A stretch of DNA of 64,000 nt from positions 167,501-231,500 of the forward strand of contig NZ_CP150096.1 in assembly GCF_038396765.1 (NCBI RefSeq). The letters run 5' to 3'. Positions 8,287 through 16,077 of the stretch are shown here, piece by piece. This stretch comes from Chitinophaga caseinilytica (GTDB lineage: Bacteria > Bacteroidota > Bacteroidia > Chitinophagales > Chitinophagaceae). The notes beneath the pieces are model-generated. The model saw only the letters and a program-made list of their open reading frames with translations. It was not told the DNA's origin and did no database searches. Numbering within the stretch: the first letter of the stretch is position 1; each line of letters opens with the position of its first letter. The position numbers were made by a program, and so were the translations under genes.

Positions 8287-9375
8287 ATGCAAACTGACGC
8301 ACAGCCACCCGTCGCGCTTCCGGGAAGCCTCCCCTCGCCCGCGCTCCTCGTTTTTCCCGATCGCATCGCCGAAAACATCGACCGCATGATCGCCATGGCT
8401 GGCGGCCCGGAAAAGCTCATGCCGCATGTCAAGACCCACAAAATGGGCCCCGTTGTCCGCATGCAGCTGGAAAAAGGTATCCGCCGCTTCAAATGCGCCA
8501 CCATTGCCGAAGCCCGCATGCTGGCAGAAGCCGGCGCTCCCGATATCCTGCTCGCCTATCAGCTCAACGCCCCCATGGCAAAGGCTTTCGTCGACCTCCA
8601 GCGCCAATTCCCCGCTTCCCGCTTCGCTTCGCTGGCAGATAACATCGCATCCGCCCGGCTGATGAACGACCTTCACGCAGCTTTCGGCTCAAAAGCCCGC
8701 CTGTACATAGATATAGACGACGGCATGCACCGCACCGGCATCTCCCCCGAAAAAGCGGCCGACCTCTGGCGCGGCATGCTGCAACTCGGGAACATAGACC
8801 CCGCGGGCCTGCACGTCTACGACGGCCACATCCGCAACCCCGACCTCGCCGAACGTACCCGGGAATGCGACGCCGCCTTCCAACCCGTGGAACGCCTCGC
8901 CGCAGACATCCAGCCACCGGAAATCATCGCCGGCGGAACGCCCACCTTCCCCGTTCACGCACGCCGGGGAACCGTCGTTTGCAGCCCCGGCACCTGCCTG
9001 CTGTGGGACGAAGGGTATGGTACCGGCTTGCCCGACCAGCCATTCCTCGTAGCGGCCCAGCTGCTCACCCGCGTCATTTCGAAACCACAGGAAGGCTTCG
9101 TGACGCTGGACCTGGGGCACAAAGCCGTTTCCGCCGAAAACCCCATCACCCGCCGCGTTTTCTTCCATCAACTGAAGGAATATGAAGTGATATCCCAAAG
9201 CGAAGAGCACCTGGTCGTGAAAACGCCCGAAGCCGCCACGCTGCAGGTGGGCGACGTACTTTACGGAACGCCCTGGCACATATGCCCCACCGTGGCGCTG
9301 TACAACGAAGCGATCGTGATCGAAAACGGGAACCATTCCGATACCTGGACGATCGCGCGGGGAAGGTTAATATAA
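8287..9375 (+). CDS. D-threonine aldolase / D-serine dehydratase-like PLP enzyme
   Basis: A 362-residue fold-III PLP enzyme of the alanine racemase N-terminal/DSD1 group. The likely PLP lysine is K49 in PHVKTHK. The metal-binding His-x-Cys expected near the C-terminus is present as PWHICPT. Members either cleave D-threonine-like beta-hydroxy-D-amino acids or dehydrate D-serine; sequence alone does not separate these. The ATG at 8287 is preferred because the upstream in-frame ATG (8263) lies inside ridA. It lies between ridA and the M19 dipeptidase with short gaps, an evident operon. The nearby GntP permease could supply D-serine or a relative. Confidence 0.9.
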   Translation: MQTDAQPPVALPGSLPSPALLVFPDRIAENIDRMIAMAGGPEKLMPHVKTHKMGPVVRMQLEKGIRRFKCATIAEARMLAEAGAPDILLAYQLNAPMAKAFVDLQRQFPASRFASLADNIASARLMNDLHAAFGSKARLYIDIDDGMHRTGISPEKAADLWRGMLQLGNIDPAGLHVYDGHIRNPDLAERTRECDAAFQPVERLAADIQPPEIIAGGTPTFPVHARRGTVVCSPGTCLLWDEGYGTGLPDQPFLVAAQLLTRVISKPQEGFVTLDLGHKAVSAENPITRRVFFHQLKEYEVISQSEEHLVVKTPEAATLQVGDVLYGTPWHICPTVALYNEAIVIENGNHSDTWTIARGRLI

Positions 9376-9403
9376 CTATGAATCATTCAACCAGAATATA
9401 TCT

Positions 9404-10480
9404 ATGCAATCAATGATCTTTGACGCGCACCTGGACCTGAGCATGAACGCCATGGAGTGGAACCGCGACCTTACCAAATCCGTGCAGGCCATTCGTGACC
9501 GGGAGAAAGGCCTTACCGATAAACCCGACCGCGAGCGCGGCACCGTGTCCCTTCCCGAAATGCGCAAAGGCCGCGTGGGACTTTGCGTGGCTACGCAGAT
9601 CGCACGGTACGTGGGGCTCGATAATCCCCTGCCCGGCTGGCATTCGCAGGAACAGGCCTGGGCGCAGACGCAGGGCCAACTGGCCTGGTACCAGACGATG
9701 GTGAAACGGGGCGAGATGAAACAGATCACCAATGCTGACGAGCTTTCCGACCATCTCAAACTTTGGGAAACGGCGGAAGACACCAGCTCCCTGCCCGTCG
9801 GGTTCATCCTCAGTCTCGAAGGCGCCGATTCGTTCTATGAACTGGCCTGCGTCGAAAAAGCCTGGGCTTACGGACTCCGCGCCATCGGCCCTGCGCACTA
9901 CGGCCCCGGCGTGTACGCCTACGGCACCGATTCCACCGGTGGCCTCGGCACCAAAGGCCGCGCGCTCCTCAAGGAAATGGACCGCCTCGGCTTCATCCTC
10001 GACGCAACCCACTTGTGCGACGAAAGCTTTTCCGAAGCCATGGACCTCTATACCGGCCCGGTTTGGGCCAGCCATCATAACAGTCGCGCCCTGGTGCCGC
10101 ACAACCGCCAGTTCAGCGACGAACAATTCTCCCTGCTGATCCAGCGGGGCGCCGTGATCGGCACGGCATTCGACGCCTGGATGCTCATCCCCGGCTGGGA
10201 ACGCGGCAAAAGCACGCCCGAAAACACCGGTGTTTCGCTGGAGCACGTGGCCAATCACATCGATCATATCTGTCAACTCGCAGGCAATTCCCAACATGCC
10301 GCCATCGGCTCCGACCTCGACGGAGCATTCGGCACCGAGCAATCGCCGGGCGACCTCGGCACGATCGCCGGATTGCAGAAAGTACCTGACATCCTCCGTC
10401 AGCGCGGCTATAAGAGTAACGACATCGACAATATCATGTACAAAAACTGGATCCGTTTTTTGCTGGATGCCTGGAAATAA
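9404..10480 (+). CDS. Membrane dipeptidase (peptidase family M19)
   Basis: A 358-residue dinuclear-zinc dipeptidase. Metal-site motifs appear in order: FDAHLDLS at the N-terminus, LSLEGADSF in the middle, then DATHLCDES and SHHNSRAL, and GSDLDGAFG near the end. The M19 family includes renal dipeptidase and bacterial enzymes that accept a D-residue at the C-terminal position. That property suits a pathway yielding free D-amino acids for the preceding PLP enzyme. There is no signal peptide, so it should act in the cytoplasm. It starts 28 bases after the PLP enzyme and ends the operon before an inverted repeat. Family secure; D-specificity is inferred. Confidence 0.94.
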   Translation: MQSMIFDAHLDLSMNAMEWNRDLTKSVQAIRDREKGLTDKPDRERGTVSLPEMRKGRVGLCVATQIARYVGLDNPLPGWHSQEQAWAQTQGQLAWYQTMVKRGEMKQITNADELSDHLKLWETAEDTSSLPVGFILSLEGADSFYELACVEKAWAYGLRAIGPAHYGPGVYAYGTDSTGGLGTKGRALLKEMDRLGFILDATHLCDESFSEAMDLYTGPVWASHHNSRALVPHNRQFSDEQFSLLIQRGAVIGTAFDAWMLIPGWERGKSTPENTGVSLEHVANHIDHICQLAGNSQHAAIGSDLDGAFGTEQSPGDLGTIAGLQKVPDILRQRGYKSNDIDNIMYKNWIRFLLDAWK

Positions 10481-10490
10481 ATTGCATCTT

Positions 10491-10529
10491 ACTCCTGAAA
10501 GGTTACTTACAACAGTACCTTTCAGGAGT
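10491..10529 (+). terminator. Inverted repeat after the dipeptidase gene
   Basis: Perfect 13-bp arms (ACTCCTGAAAGGT / ACCTTTCAGGAGT) around a 13-bp loop just after the operon. No clear T-run follows, so it is a terminator or mRNA-stabilising hairpin. The AT-rich stretch from here to 10733 shows no gene. Confidence 0.55.
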
Positions 10530-10733
10530 CGAAATACATAACATTTTCACTTAATACGGAAACTAAAAATCAACCCAGCCTTCGGTAAATTTCAATTTTA
10601 ACATACATTTAATTTAATCCTATGAATTAAAAATCAATCACTTGACTTTTATAAATCAAAGAAAATCTGAATTGATATTTGTTTGTAGGAACTTCTGTTT
10701 GTAGCAAGTAACATTGCATGTAAAGCAAATTCT

Positions 10734-11210
10734 ATGAATGGAAATAAATCCAAACAAAAGATATTAATTGAATTATATAACGAGTTCAAAGAAGGGGAAA
10801 GAAAAACACAGAGAGGTTATGAGGTTACCGAATTGGGCAGGAGCATTAAAAACAATGAGCTTCACGAGAGGACCAATATAAGCCTGCAAAATGTGAACAA
10901 GTATTGTGATTCATTGGTTCATGACGAGTTCATTCGATTGTATTCACATGATCCTGATTCCAGCACAAAATGGTATCTAATAACGGAAAAAGGCATTGCT
11001 GCGATCTCCGACAAGCACTTTCAAAAAGAGGATAACAACTTTTTATTTGGCCGGGTAAAAGATTCGGCTTTAGTGGTAATTGCTCTTGCAAGCTTGGTTT
11101 TAAACTACGTGCTTTTTCAAACCAATCGAAATACGCAAACCATCTTCCAATATCAACTAAAAAAATTGGAAGAACGAATTGACAAATTTGAGCAAAAAGT
11201 ACCCCGTTAA
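10734..11210 (+). CDS. Winged-helix-like protein with a C-terminal membrane anchor
   Basis: I do not recognise a named family. The 158-residue product has an N-terminal helical region and a winged-helix-like stretch (residues ~20-90, including NISLQNVNKYCDSLVHDEFI and TKWYLITEKGIAAI). A single transmembrane helix follows at about 107-125 (SALVVIALASLVLNYVLF), then a coiled-coil tail (QLKKLEERIDKFEQKV). A DNA-binding domain tied to the membrane is possible but unproven. The gene and its upstream region are much richer in A+T than the neighbours, with unusual codons for this genome, suggesting recent acquisition. It stands alone with its own terminator. Confidence 0.75.
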   Translation: MNGNKSKQKILIELYNEFKEGERKTQRGYEVTELGRSIKNNELHERTNISLQNVNKYCDSLVHDEFIRLYSHDPDSSTKWYLITEKGIAAISDKHFQKEDNNFLFGRVKDSALVVIALASLVLNYVLFQTNRNTQTIFQYQLKKLEERIDKFEQKVPR

Positions 11211-11230
11211 ACATCCTCCTCATAGATAGC

Positions 11231-11264
11231 AAAAAAGGGCCGATAAAAATCAGCCCTTTTCTTT
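11231..11264 (+). terminator. Terminator after the winged-helix membrane gene
   Basis: Stem AAAAGGGC / GCCCTTTT with a 12-base loop and a T-rich end. The 240 bases from here to the CHRD gene hold nothing else I can identify. Confidence 0.75.
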
Positions 11265-11504
11265 GGGGTTTTGTTCCTGTTTTTCGAGAAACCGGTGTGT
11301 CTTTTAACGGCCTCATGCCGTATGCGTTTTCTTGCCGGCCGGCAGTGGATGCGCTGCCGGGCCGCCGTTGTGTCACTCACTTGAGCGGCGGGGTGGCTAT
11401 CATCGCCGCTCTTTTTCGGATGCTTTCCAGTTTATCATTCGTCACACGGCCAGTTTCACCGATCCGGAACCGGATTTGTTGTAGCCTCCGGTCGTCTTCT
11501 ATTA

Positions 11505-11978
11505 TTAATAAGTCAGTTCGATCTGCCCGCGAATTTCGCCGCCGGGGTGGGCCGCCGTATGGATGTTCACGTACCATTTCCCGGCGAGGAGGTCTTCTTC
11601 CTTCTGGGTGGTCCCGTTCAGAGTGAAGCTGGTGGAGAAGTTGCCGCTTTCCGTTTTCGGGATGATGGTGGTGAAATTTTCCAGAACGCCGGCGTTTACG
11701 CCTTTATCGGCAGGGCCGTGAATGTGCGACAGGGTTACTGGTCCACTGAGGCCTTGCCAGCGCACGGTGATGTTGAGCATTTTGGAATCGCGGTTGTAGG
11801 TGATGTCGAAACTGCCGGTAGCCGTTGTGGTGACGGCCGGAAATTCCTGAGCGCCGGTCATGGCGGTGTTTTTCGCGGAATAGATGTTATTGTTGTTGTC
11901 TTTGTCCTTTTTGCAGGAAACCGCCGGCAGGCAGCACACCAGAATCAGGCCTAAAGCCCAGGCTCGCATGTTTTTCAT
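11505..11978 (-). CDS. CHRD-domain lipoprotein
   Basis: A 157-residue lipoprotein. The N-terminal signal ends in LPAVSC followed by a KKDKDNNN linker, so the mature cysteine would be lipidated and held on an outer membrane surface. The rest is one CHRD domain (first described in chordin), with the hallmark segments SHIHGPAD, AGKWYVNIHTAAHPGGEIRGQI and ITVRWQGLSG. Bacterial CHRD proteins are widespread but functionally obscure. It stands alone, in the same direction as the DUF1835 gene, which lies 92 bp away upstream on its strand. Domain confident, role unknown. Confidence 0.92.
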   Translation of the reverse strand: MKNMRAWALGLILVCCLPAVSCKKDKDNNNNIYSAKNTAMTGAQEFPAVTTTATGSFDITYNRDSKMLNITVRWQGLSGPVTLSHIHGPADKGVNAGVLENFTTIIPKTESGNFSTSFTLNGTTQKEEDLLAGKWYVNIHTAAHPGGEIRGQIELTY

Positions 11979-12070
11979 ATCGGTTTTTTGATGAATACGG
12001 AGCGCCGGGGCAAAGGGTTGCCTGCATCATTATTTCACTTTCCGCAAGGTTGTTTGTGTCGGGGGATTTT

Positions 12071-13012
12071 CTATTTTTTCACCACTTTCCCTTCGCGGTT
12101 GCTCCAGCGCCAGGGCGTTCCTCCCAGCGGGATGCCGCCCAGCCAGGCATTGGATACCGGCGCAAAGGCCAGGTAGTCCTGCTCACCGCGAAGCACTTCA
12201 CGGCCGAGGTCCGTCAGCCGCACCATTTCGCTGTCGTGCTGCACCACGCCCGCGTCTGCCATACGCTGCAGGGTGGCGCGCAACTGGAAGTCCCCGAACC
12301 CGAAAATCTTCTTTTCGTCCCAAAAAATGGAGAAGAGCGCGCGTTCGGAGAGCGGCGCCAGGGTGATTTGTTCCATAAAGAACCTTTCAATGCTATTGAG
12401 CCCGTTCTCTTCCGACGGGAGCCTTTGCAGGTGGGCCAGCAGGGCGCCGCCGAGGAACGGCAGGTTGGGGGCCGACTGGGTGGTGAGGGCTGCTATGGCG
12501 AGGGGATCGTTGCCGGTATAGGCCTCCCAGGCCGAGGATGCCAGCTGCCAGTCGCCCGCTTCGAGGTACCTGCGGCTTTCGAAAAGGGGTGGAAAGTGTT
12601 CCGGTTTCAGCATGCCAAGCCCCCGGAAATCGGGCACCTCGGGGTGACTGCCCGGTTGTACCACGCTGACGCGGGGCATGGGCGTATTCAGGCGAAGGAG
12701 GTAATTGATAAGGAAGATCAGGTTCACCTGGCAGAACAGGTCGAATTCGGACCACAGTACGATCTCTTCGAACTGGGAGGCCTGCTGGAGTATTTTGCGG
12801 GTGTTGCCGATGTCTGAAATGTATGCTTCCCGGTTTATGCCGTACACATCGTGCAGGTAAGCGCCCCTTTTCTCGAAAAACAGGCCGAGGTCACAGCCTG
12901 CGGGGGTCTTGCCTTCGCTGAGCATTTCGCGCCAAACGAGGGGGCGGCCGGGTACGCCGCTTTTTTCGAATATTTCCAGGGTTGCGTCGCCGTTCAGGAT
13001 GTGGAGTAACAT
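12071..13012 (-). CDS. DUF1835 domain protein
   Basis: A 313-residue cytoplasmic protein of unknown function. The opening MLLHILNGDATLEIFEKSGV and the segment around EIVLWSEFDLFCQVNLIFLINYL are characteristic of DUF1835 proteins. Residues from about 200 on contain a helical, winged-helix-like region (LRATLQRMADAGVVQHDSEMVRLTDLGREVL) and a C-terminal WRWSNREGKVV motif. The start codon sits at the foot of the terminator of the preceding TPM operon. No enzymatic motif is obvious. Partner genes are absent, so context adds little. Confidence 0.85.
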   Translation of the reverse strand: MLLHILNGDATLEIFEKSGVPGRPLVWREMLSEGKTPAGCDLGLFFEKRGAYLHDVYGINREAYISDIGNTRKILQQASQFEEIVLWSEFDLFCQVNLIFLINYLLRLNTPMPRVSVVQPGSHPEVPDFRGLGMLKPEHFPPLFESRRYLEAGDWQLASSAWEAYTGNDPLAIAALTTQSAPNLPFLGGALLAHLQRLPSEENGLNSIERFFMEQITLAPLSERALFSIFWDEKKIFGFGDFQLRATLQRMADAGVVQHDSEMVRLTDLGREVLRGEQDYLAFAPVSNAWLGGIPLGGTPWRWSNREGKVVKK

Positions 13013-13082
13013 AAAAAAACGGATTTTCAGTCAGGTAGCGAATGTAACGATTTCTTCCGCAATGCGCTGACTGAAAATCCGT
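13013..13082 (-). terminator. Long-armed terminator of the lemA-TPM operon
   Basis: Perfect 16-bp inverted repeat (13019-13034 and 13067-13082) with a 32-base spacer, followed on the minus strand by seven T residues that reach the DUF1835 start codon. Confidence 0.8.
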
Positions 13083-13102
13083 TGCAGGGAACGGTACGGT
13101 TG

Positions 13103-13918
13103 TTACCAGCTGCCGCTGGCGCCACCTCCGCCTCCGGAGCCGCCGCCAAAGCCGCCGAAACCTCCACCGCCGAAGCCACCGCCTCCGCCGCCGCCCCATC
13201 CGCCGCCACGGCTGCCTCCACCGAGGCTGCTGCCGATCATGCCGCCGAGGATACCGCCGAAGATACTGTCGCCGCGCCGGCTGATCACCCGTCCGCCACC
13301 GCCGCCTCCGCCGCGGGAGCCGAAAATGACGATCAGGATAATAATAAGGATGATGAGGCCGAAAATGCCGCCGCCTCCGCCGCCGTCTTTCGAGCTGCGG
13401 GGAACGCCGGTATATTCACCGGCCGCTGCGGCGATGATTTTGTCGGTCGCTTCATCGAGCCCCTGGTAATAATGTCCCTGTTGGAACGTGGGCTTGATAA
13501 TTTTATTAATGATCCCGAAGGCGACTGCGTCGGGGATCGAGCCTTCCATGCCGTAGCCGGTTTCTATGCGGATCTTGCGATCGTCCATAGCGGCGAGGAT
13601 GAGAATGCCATTGTTTTTTTTGCCACCGATCCCCCATTCGCGGAGGATTTTCAGGCCGTATTCGGAGATATCGTAATCGCCGGTGGTTTTGATGATGACG
13701 ATGGCGATCTGGGTGGAAGTGCTATCGTCGTATGCCACGAGTTTCCTTTCCAGCTCGTTGACTTCCGATTGCACGAGGATGCCTGCGAAATCGTTGACGA
13801 GCCGGGGTGGTACGGGTTTGGCGGGGATGTTCTGGGCAAAGGCGCCCAGTCCGAACCAAACCAGTCCCATGGCGAGGAACCAGCGAAAGAATGTCTTGTT
13901 TGTTAGCTTGTGCATCAT
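13103..13918 (-). CDS. TPM-domain membrane protein with a Gly-rich tail (YgcG-like)
   Basis: A 271-residue exported protein. After a signal peptide (ending AFAQN) comes a TPM domain (residues ~30-150; VNDFAGILVQSEVNELERKL, then TSTQIAIVIIKTTGDYDI). A transmembrane helix follows (FGLIILIIILIVIFGS), then a glycine/serine-rich tail of about 90 residues ending GGASGSW. In plants TPM proteins act in photosystem II repair and some show phosphatase activity; in bacteria they commonly pair with LemA. It is the last gene of lemA-TPM-TPM on the minus strand. The glycine-rich tail lets the opposite strand stay open, but only this frame matches a family. Confidence 0.92.
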   Translation of the reverse strand: MMHKLTNKTFFRWFLAMGLVWFGLGAFAQNIPAKPVPPRLVNDFAGILVQSEVNELERKLVAYDDSTSTQIAIVIIKTTGDYDISEYGLKILREWGIGGKKNNGILILAAMDDRKIRIETGYGMEGSIPDAVAFGIINKIIKPTFQQGHYYQGLDEATDKIIAAAAGEYTGVPRSSKDGGGGGGIFGLIILIIILIVIFGSRGGGGGGGRVISRRGDSIFGGILGGMIGSSLGGGSRGGGWGGGGGGGFGGGGFGGFGGGSGGGGGASGSW

Positions 13919-13927
13919 TTACCTGGT

Positions 13928-14382
13928 CTACTTTCCAAAAACAATATCGTCCGGCAGTTCGTTGGCGTCGCCGGATTCGTAGGGGAAGTGCTGCAGGAGC
14001 GATTCCCCGATTTCCTTCACGCAAACTTCGATGCCTTCTACGATGCGCTGGCCTGAAAAGTGGTGGCGGAGGATGTCGGCTTCGTGTTTCCAGAAGTCGT
14101 CGCCCACTTTATCATGAATGCCCTGATCGCCGAGGATAGCGAACTGGTGATCGCGGAGGGCGATGTAGAGGAGGACGCCGTTGCGTTGTTTAGTTTTTTC
14201 CATACCGAGGGAGAGGAATGCTTCGCGGGCGCGGTCCATGGGGTCCACATACTCGCAATGGCTTTCCACGAACAGGCGGATTTCGCCGGAGGTGAGCCTT
14301 TCGGCGTGGCGGATGGCCTGAACGAGGCGGGATTTCTCGTCTTCGGTAAAGAATTCTTTTTCCTGAAGGGGAACAGTTTCAT
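13928..14382 (-). CDS. Short TPM-domain protein, apparently frameshifted near its start
   Basis: The conserved part (GVLLYIALRDHQFAILGD, VGDDFWKHEADILRHHF) is a TPM domain without a signal peptide, as in the second TPM gene of many lemA clusters. The natural N-terminus MKLFPFRKK, from the ATG at 14382, is in one frame while EFFTEDEKSRLVQAIRHAE is in another. The join is a run of five A on the coding strand (forward T run 14357-14361); six would give an unbroken 151-residue protein. Without the repair the only start in the main frame is a GTG at 14269, which would remove the first ~38 residues of the domain. It lies between lemA and the longer TPM gene, 9 bp from the latter. An indel error or recent mutation is likely. 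Confidence 0.8.
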
Positions 14383-14469
14383 TGGGAAACGTATGTTGGG
14401 CATCCTGTAAAAGACGGCCGGGGGCAGTGTTTCGCTGCCCCCGGGCCGCCTTCTGCGGAGGCGTTTGGA

Positions 14470-15048
14470 TTAGAATTGCACTTTAGGCGCCTTGTCGGAG
14501 CCTTCGGCCGCCTTGAAGTAACCTTTCTCCTTGAACCCGCCGATGCCGGCGATGACGTTGCTGGGGAAGGTGCGGATGCTGCTGTTGAAGTCGTTAACAG
14601 CGGTATTGAAGTCGTTCCTGGCTACCGCGATCCGGTTTTCCGTGCCTTCGAGCTGGGCCATGAGGGTTTGGAACTGTTCGGTGGTGCGGAGTTGAGGGTA
14701 TTGTTCAACCGTAACGAGCAAACGGCTGAGCGCGCCGCCCAGTTCGCTTTGCGCCTGCTGGAATTTCGCGATGTTCTCGGGGGTGAGATCGTCTGCGTTT
14801 ACCTGAACGGAAGACGCTTTGGAGCGGGCTTCGATCACTTTGGTAAGGGTTTCCTGTTCGAAATTGGCGGAGCCTTTCACGGTGCTTACCAGGTTATCGA
14901 TCAGATCGGCCCGGCGCTGGTACTGGGTTTCTACGTTACCCCAGGCCTTTTTCACCGTTTCGTCGCTCTTTACCATTCCATTGTACTTGCTGCAACCAAA
15001 AAAGCCCAGCAATACCAGGAGAATGATCACAATGATTCCAGTTTTCAT
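14470..15048 (-). CDS. LemA family membrane protein
   Basis: A 192-residue protein with one N-terminal transmembrane or lipoprotein-like helix ([19 protein letters not shown]), then the LemA helical domain ([25 protein letters not shown], through [17 protein letters not shown]). The start at 15048 is chosen because the upstream in-frame ATG (15114) would add an implausible second hydrophobic leader. The cysteine after LGFFG could be a lipidation site. LemA proteins pair with TPM proteins across bacteria; their biochemical role is unclear. It is the first gene of the three-gene minus-strand unit. Confidence 0.95.
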   Translation of the reverse strand: MKTGIIVIILLVLLGFFGCSKYNGMVKSDETVKKAWGNVETQYQRRADLIDNLVSTVKGSANFEQETLTKVIEARSKASSVQVNADDLTPENIAKFQQAQSELGGALSRLLVTVEQYPQLRTTEQFQTLMAQLEGTENRIAVARNDFNTAVNDFNSSIRTFPSNVIAGIGGFKEKGYFKAAEGSDKAPKVQF

Positions 15049-15378
15049 ATTGATTCTATTTTTAATGAAAATAACGGGTATGCTCAAACCTACAAACAAT
15101 AACGGAAAGCACAAAAATAGGTTTGATCTTGAAAGCGGTTACCAGCCAACTTCCAGCGGTTACCAATCCATTAACGGCGGTCGTCAGAAAGTTGAAAACG
15201 GGATACCAAAAAATATCTATGTTTGGATCGGATTTCCCGCCCACACCGCCAAACGGGGGCGGCCGCGGGAAACGCCCGGGAATGCCGATCCTTTCACAGT
15301 TTTGACACCCACGTAACATTTCATTGTTCGCTAACTCGCTTATTTTTATTAACTTACTTAAAGTCTACTGCGTACATA
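15049..15378. other. Intergenic region between lemA and the response regulator
   Basis: 330 bp separating divergent genes; it should carry both promoters. I see no exact TAnnTTTG element, no gene and no strong hairpin. The element GGTTACCA occurs twice (around 15138 and 15159). Confidence 0.6.
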
Positions 15379-15843
15379 ATGAGTGCACAACATATTCACA
15401 TCCTCTATATAGATGATGAGATTCACAATCTGAATGCTTTTAAAGCCTCTTTCAGAAGAATTTATACGGTGCAGACCGCAGAATCAGCCGAAGAGGCTTA
15501 CAAGTTGCTGGAAGACCACGAGTTTCACATTATCATTTCGGACCAGAGAATGCCCAAAATGACGGGGATCGAATTTTTCGAATCCATTCTCAACAAATAC
15601 CCCGAGCCCATCCGGGTCTTGCTCACGGGGTACGCGGATATCAATGCCGTGATCGACGCGATCAACAAGGGACAGGTATATAAATACTTCTCCAAGCCCT
15701 GGAACGAGGACGAGCTTCGCCACAACATCGAGAAGGCATATGAAGTGTACGCCCTCCGTAAAGAGAACCGGGAATTGACGGAGAAACTCCTGAGCGTCAA
15801 CGAGCAACTCGAGTTTTTGCTGCGGCAAAAGCTCATTTCCTGA
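15379..15843 (+). CDS. Single-domain response regulator with a C-terminal coiled coil
   Basis: A 154-residue CheY-like receiver. Acidic pocket residues are D12-D13 (YIDDE), the phosphoacceptor is D55 (IISDQRMPKMTG), the switch threonine T83 (LLTGYAD) and the conserved lysine K106 (YFSKPW). The final ~35 residues (VYALRKENRELTEKLLSVNEQLEFLL) form a coiled coil and no DNA-binding or enzymatic domain follows. The ATG at 15379 fits the receiver's start exactly; the longer upstream frame adds non-conserved residues. Such proteins usually act through a partner protein. No histidine kinase is adjacent, so the cognate system is unknown. Confidence 0.92.
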   Translation: MSAQHIHILYIDDEIHNLNAFKASFRRIYTVQTAESAEEAYKLLEDHEFHIIISDQRMPKMTGIEFFESILNKYPEPIRVLLTGYADINAVIDAINKGQVYKYFSKPWNEDELRHNIEKAYEVYALRKENRELTEKLLSVNEQLEFLLRQKLIS

Positions 15844-15871
15844 GAAAGCAAACCGTTCGTTATACTCCAAG

Positions 15872-15899
15872 AAGGAAGGGTACGCCCTTCCTTTTTTTA
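15872..15899 (+). terminator. Terminator after the response regulator
   Basis: Stem AAGGAAGGG / CCCTTCCTT with a TACG loop and seven T residues. Confidence 0.88.
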
Positions 15900-16077
15900 T
15901 GCCCTTTCCGCCCGGAAGCAATGCCGAACAGCCTTTCAGCCGCACAAGGGAGTGACACAACGGCGGCCCGGCCAGCGGGCCCCAGACCGGCCGGCCATCA
16001 TTTTTCGTCCTCCGGAAACGGGCCGAGTGCCAAATTCCACTAAATTGCGTCCATTGTGAACGTTTAATAGCTCAAAA

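Noticed and set aside
5852..10480. Treating the permease and the ridA-PLP enzyme-dipeptidase genes as one operon
   Set aside because: A 640-bp gap with repeats and a palindrome separates them, so only the last three genes are treated as co-transcribed.
13103..13906. Plus-strand Ala/Thr-rich frame opposite the long TPM gene
   Set aside because: It mirrors the glycine-rich tail of the TPM protein; the minus-strand frame has a signal peptide, domain and operon context.
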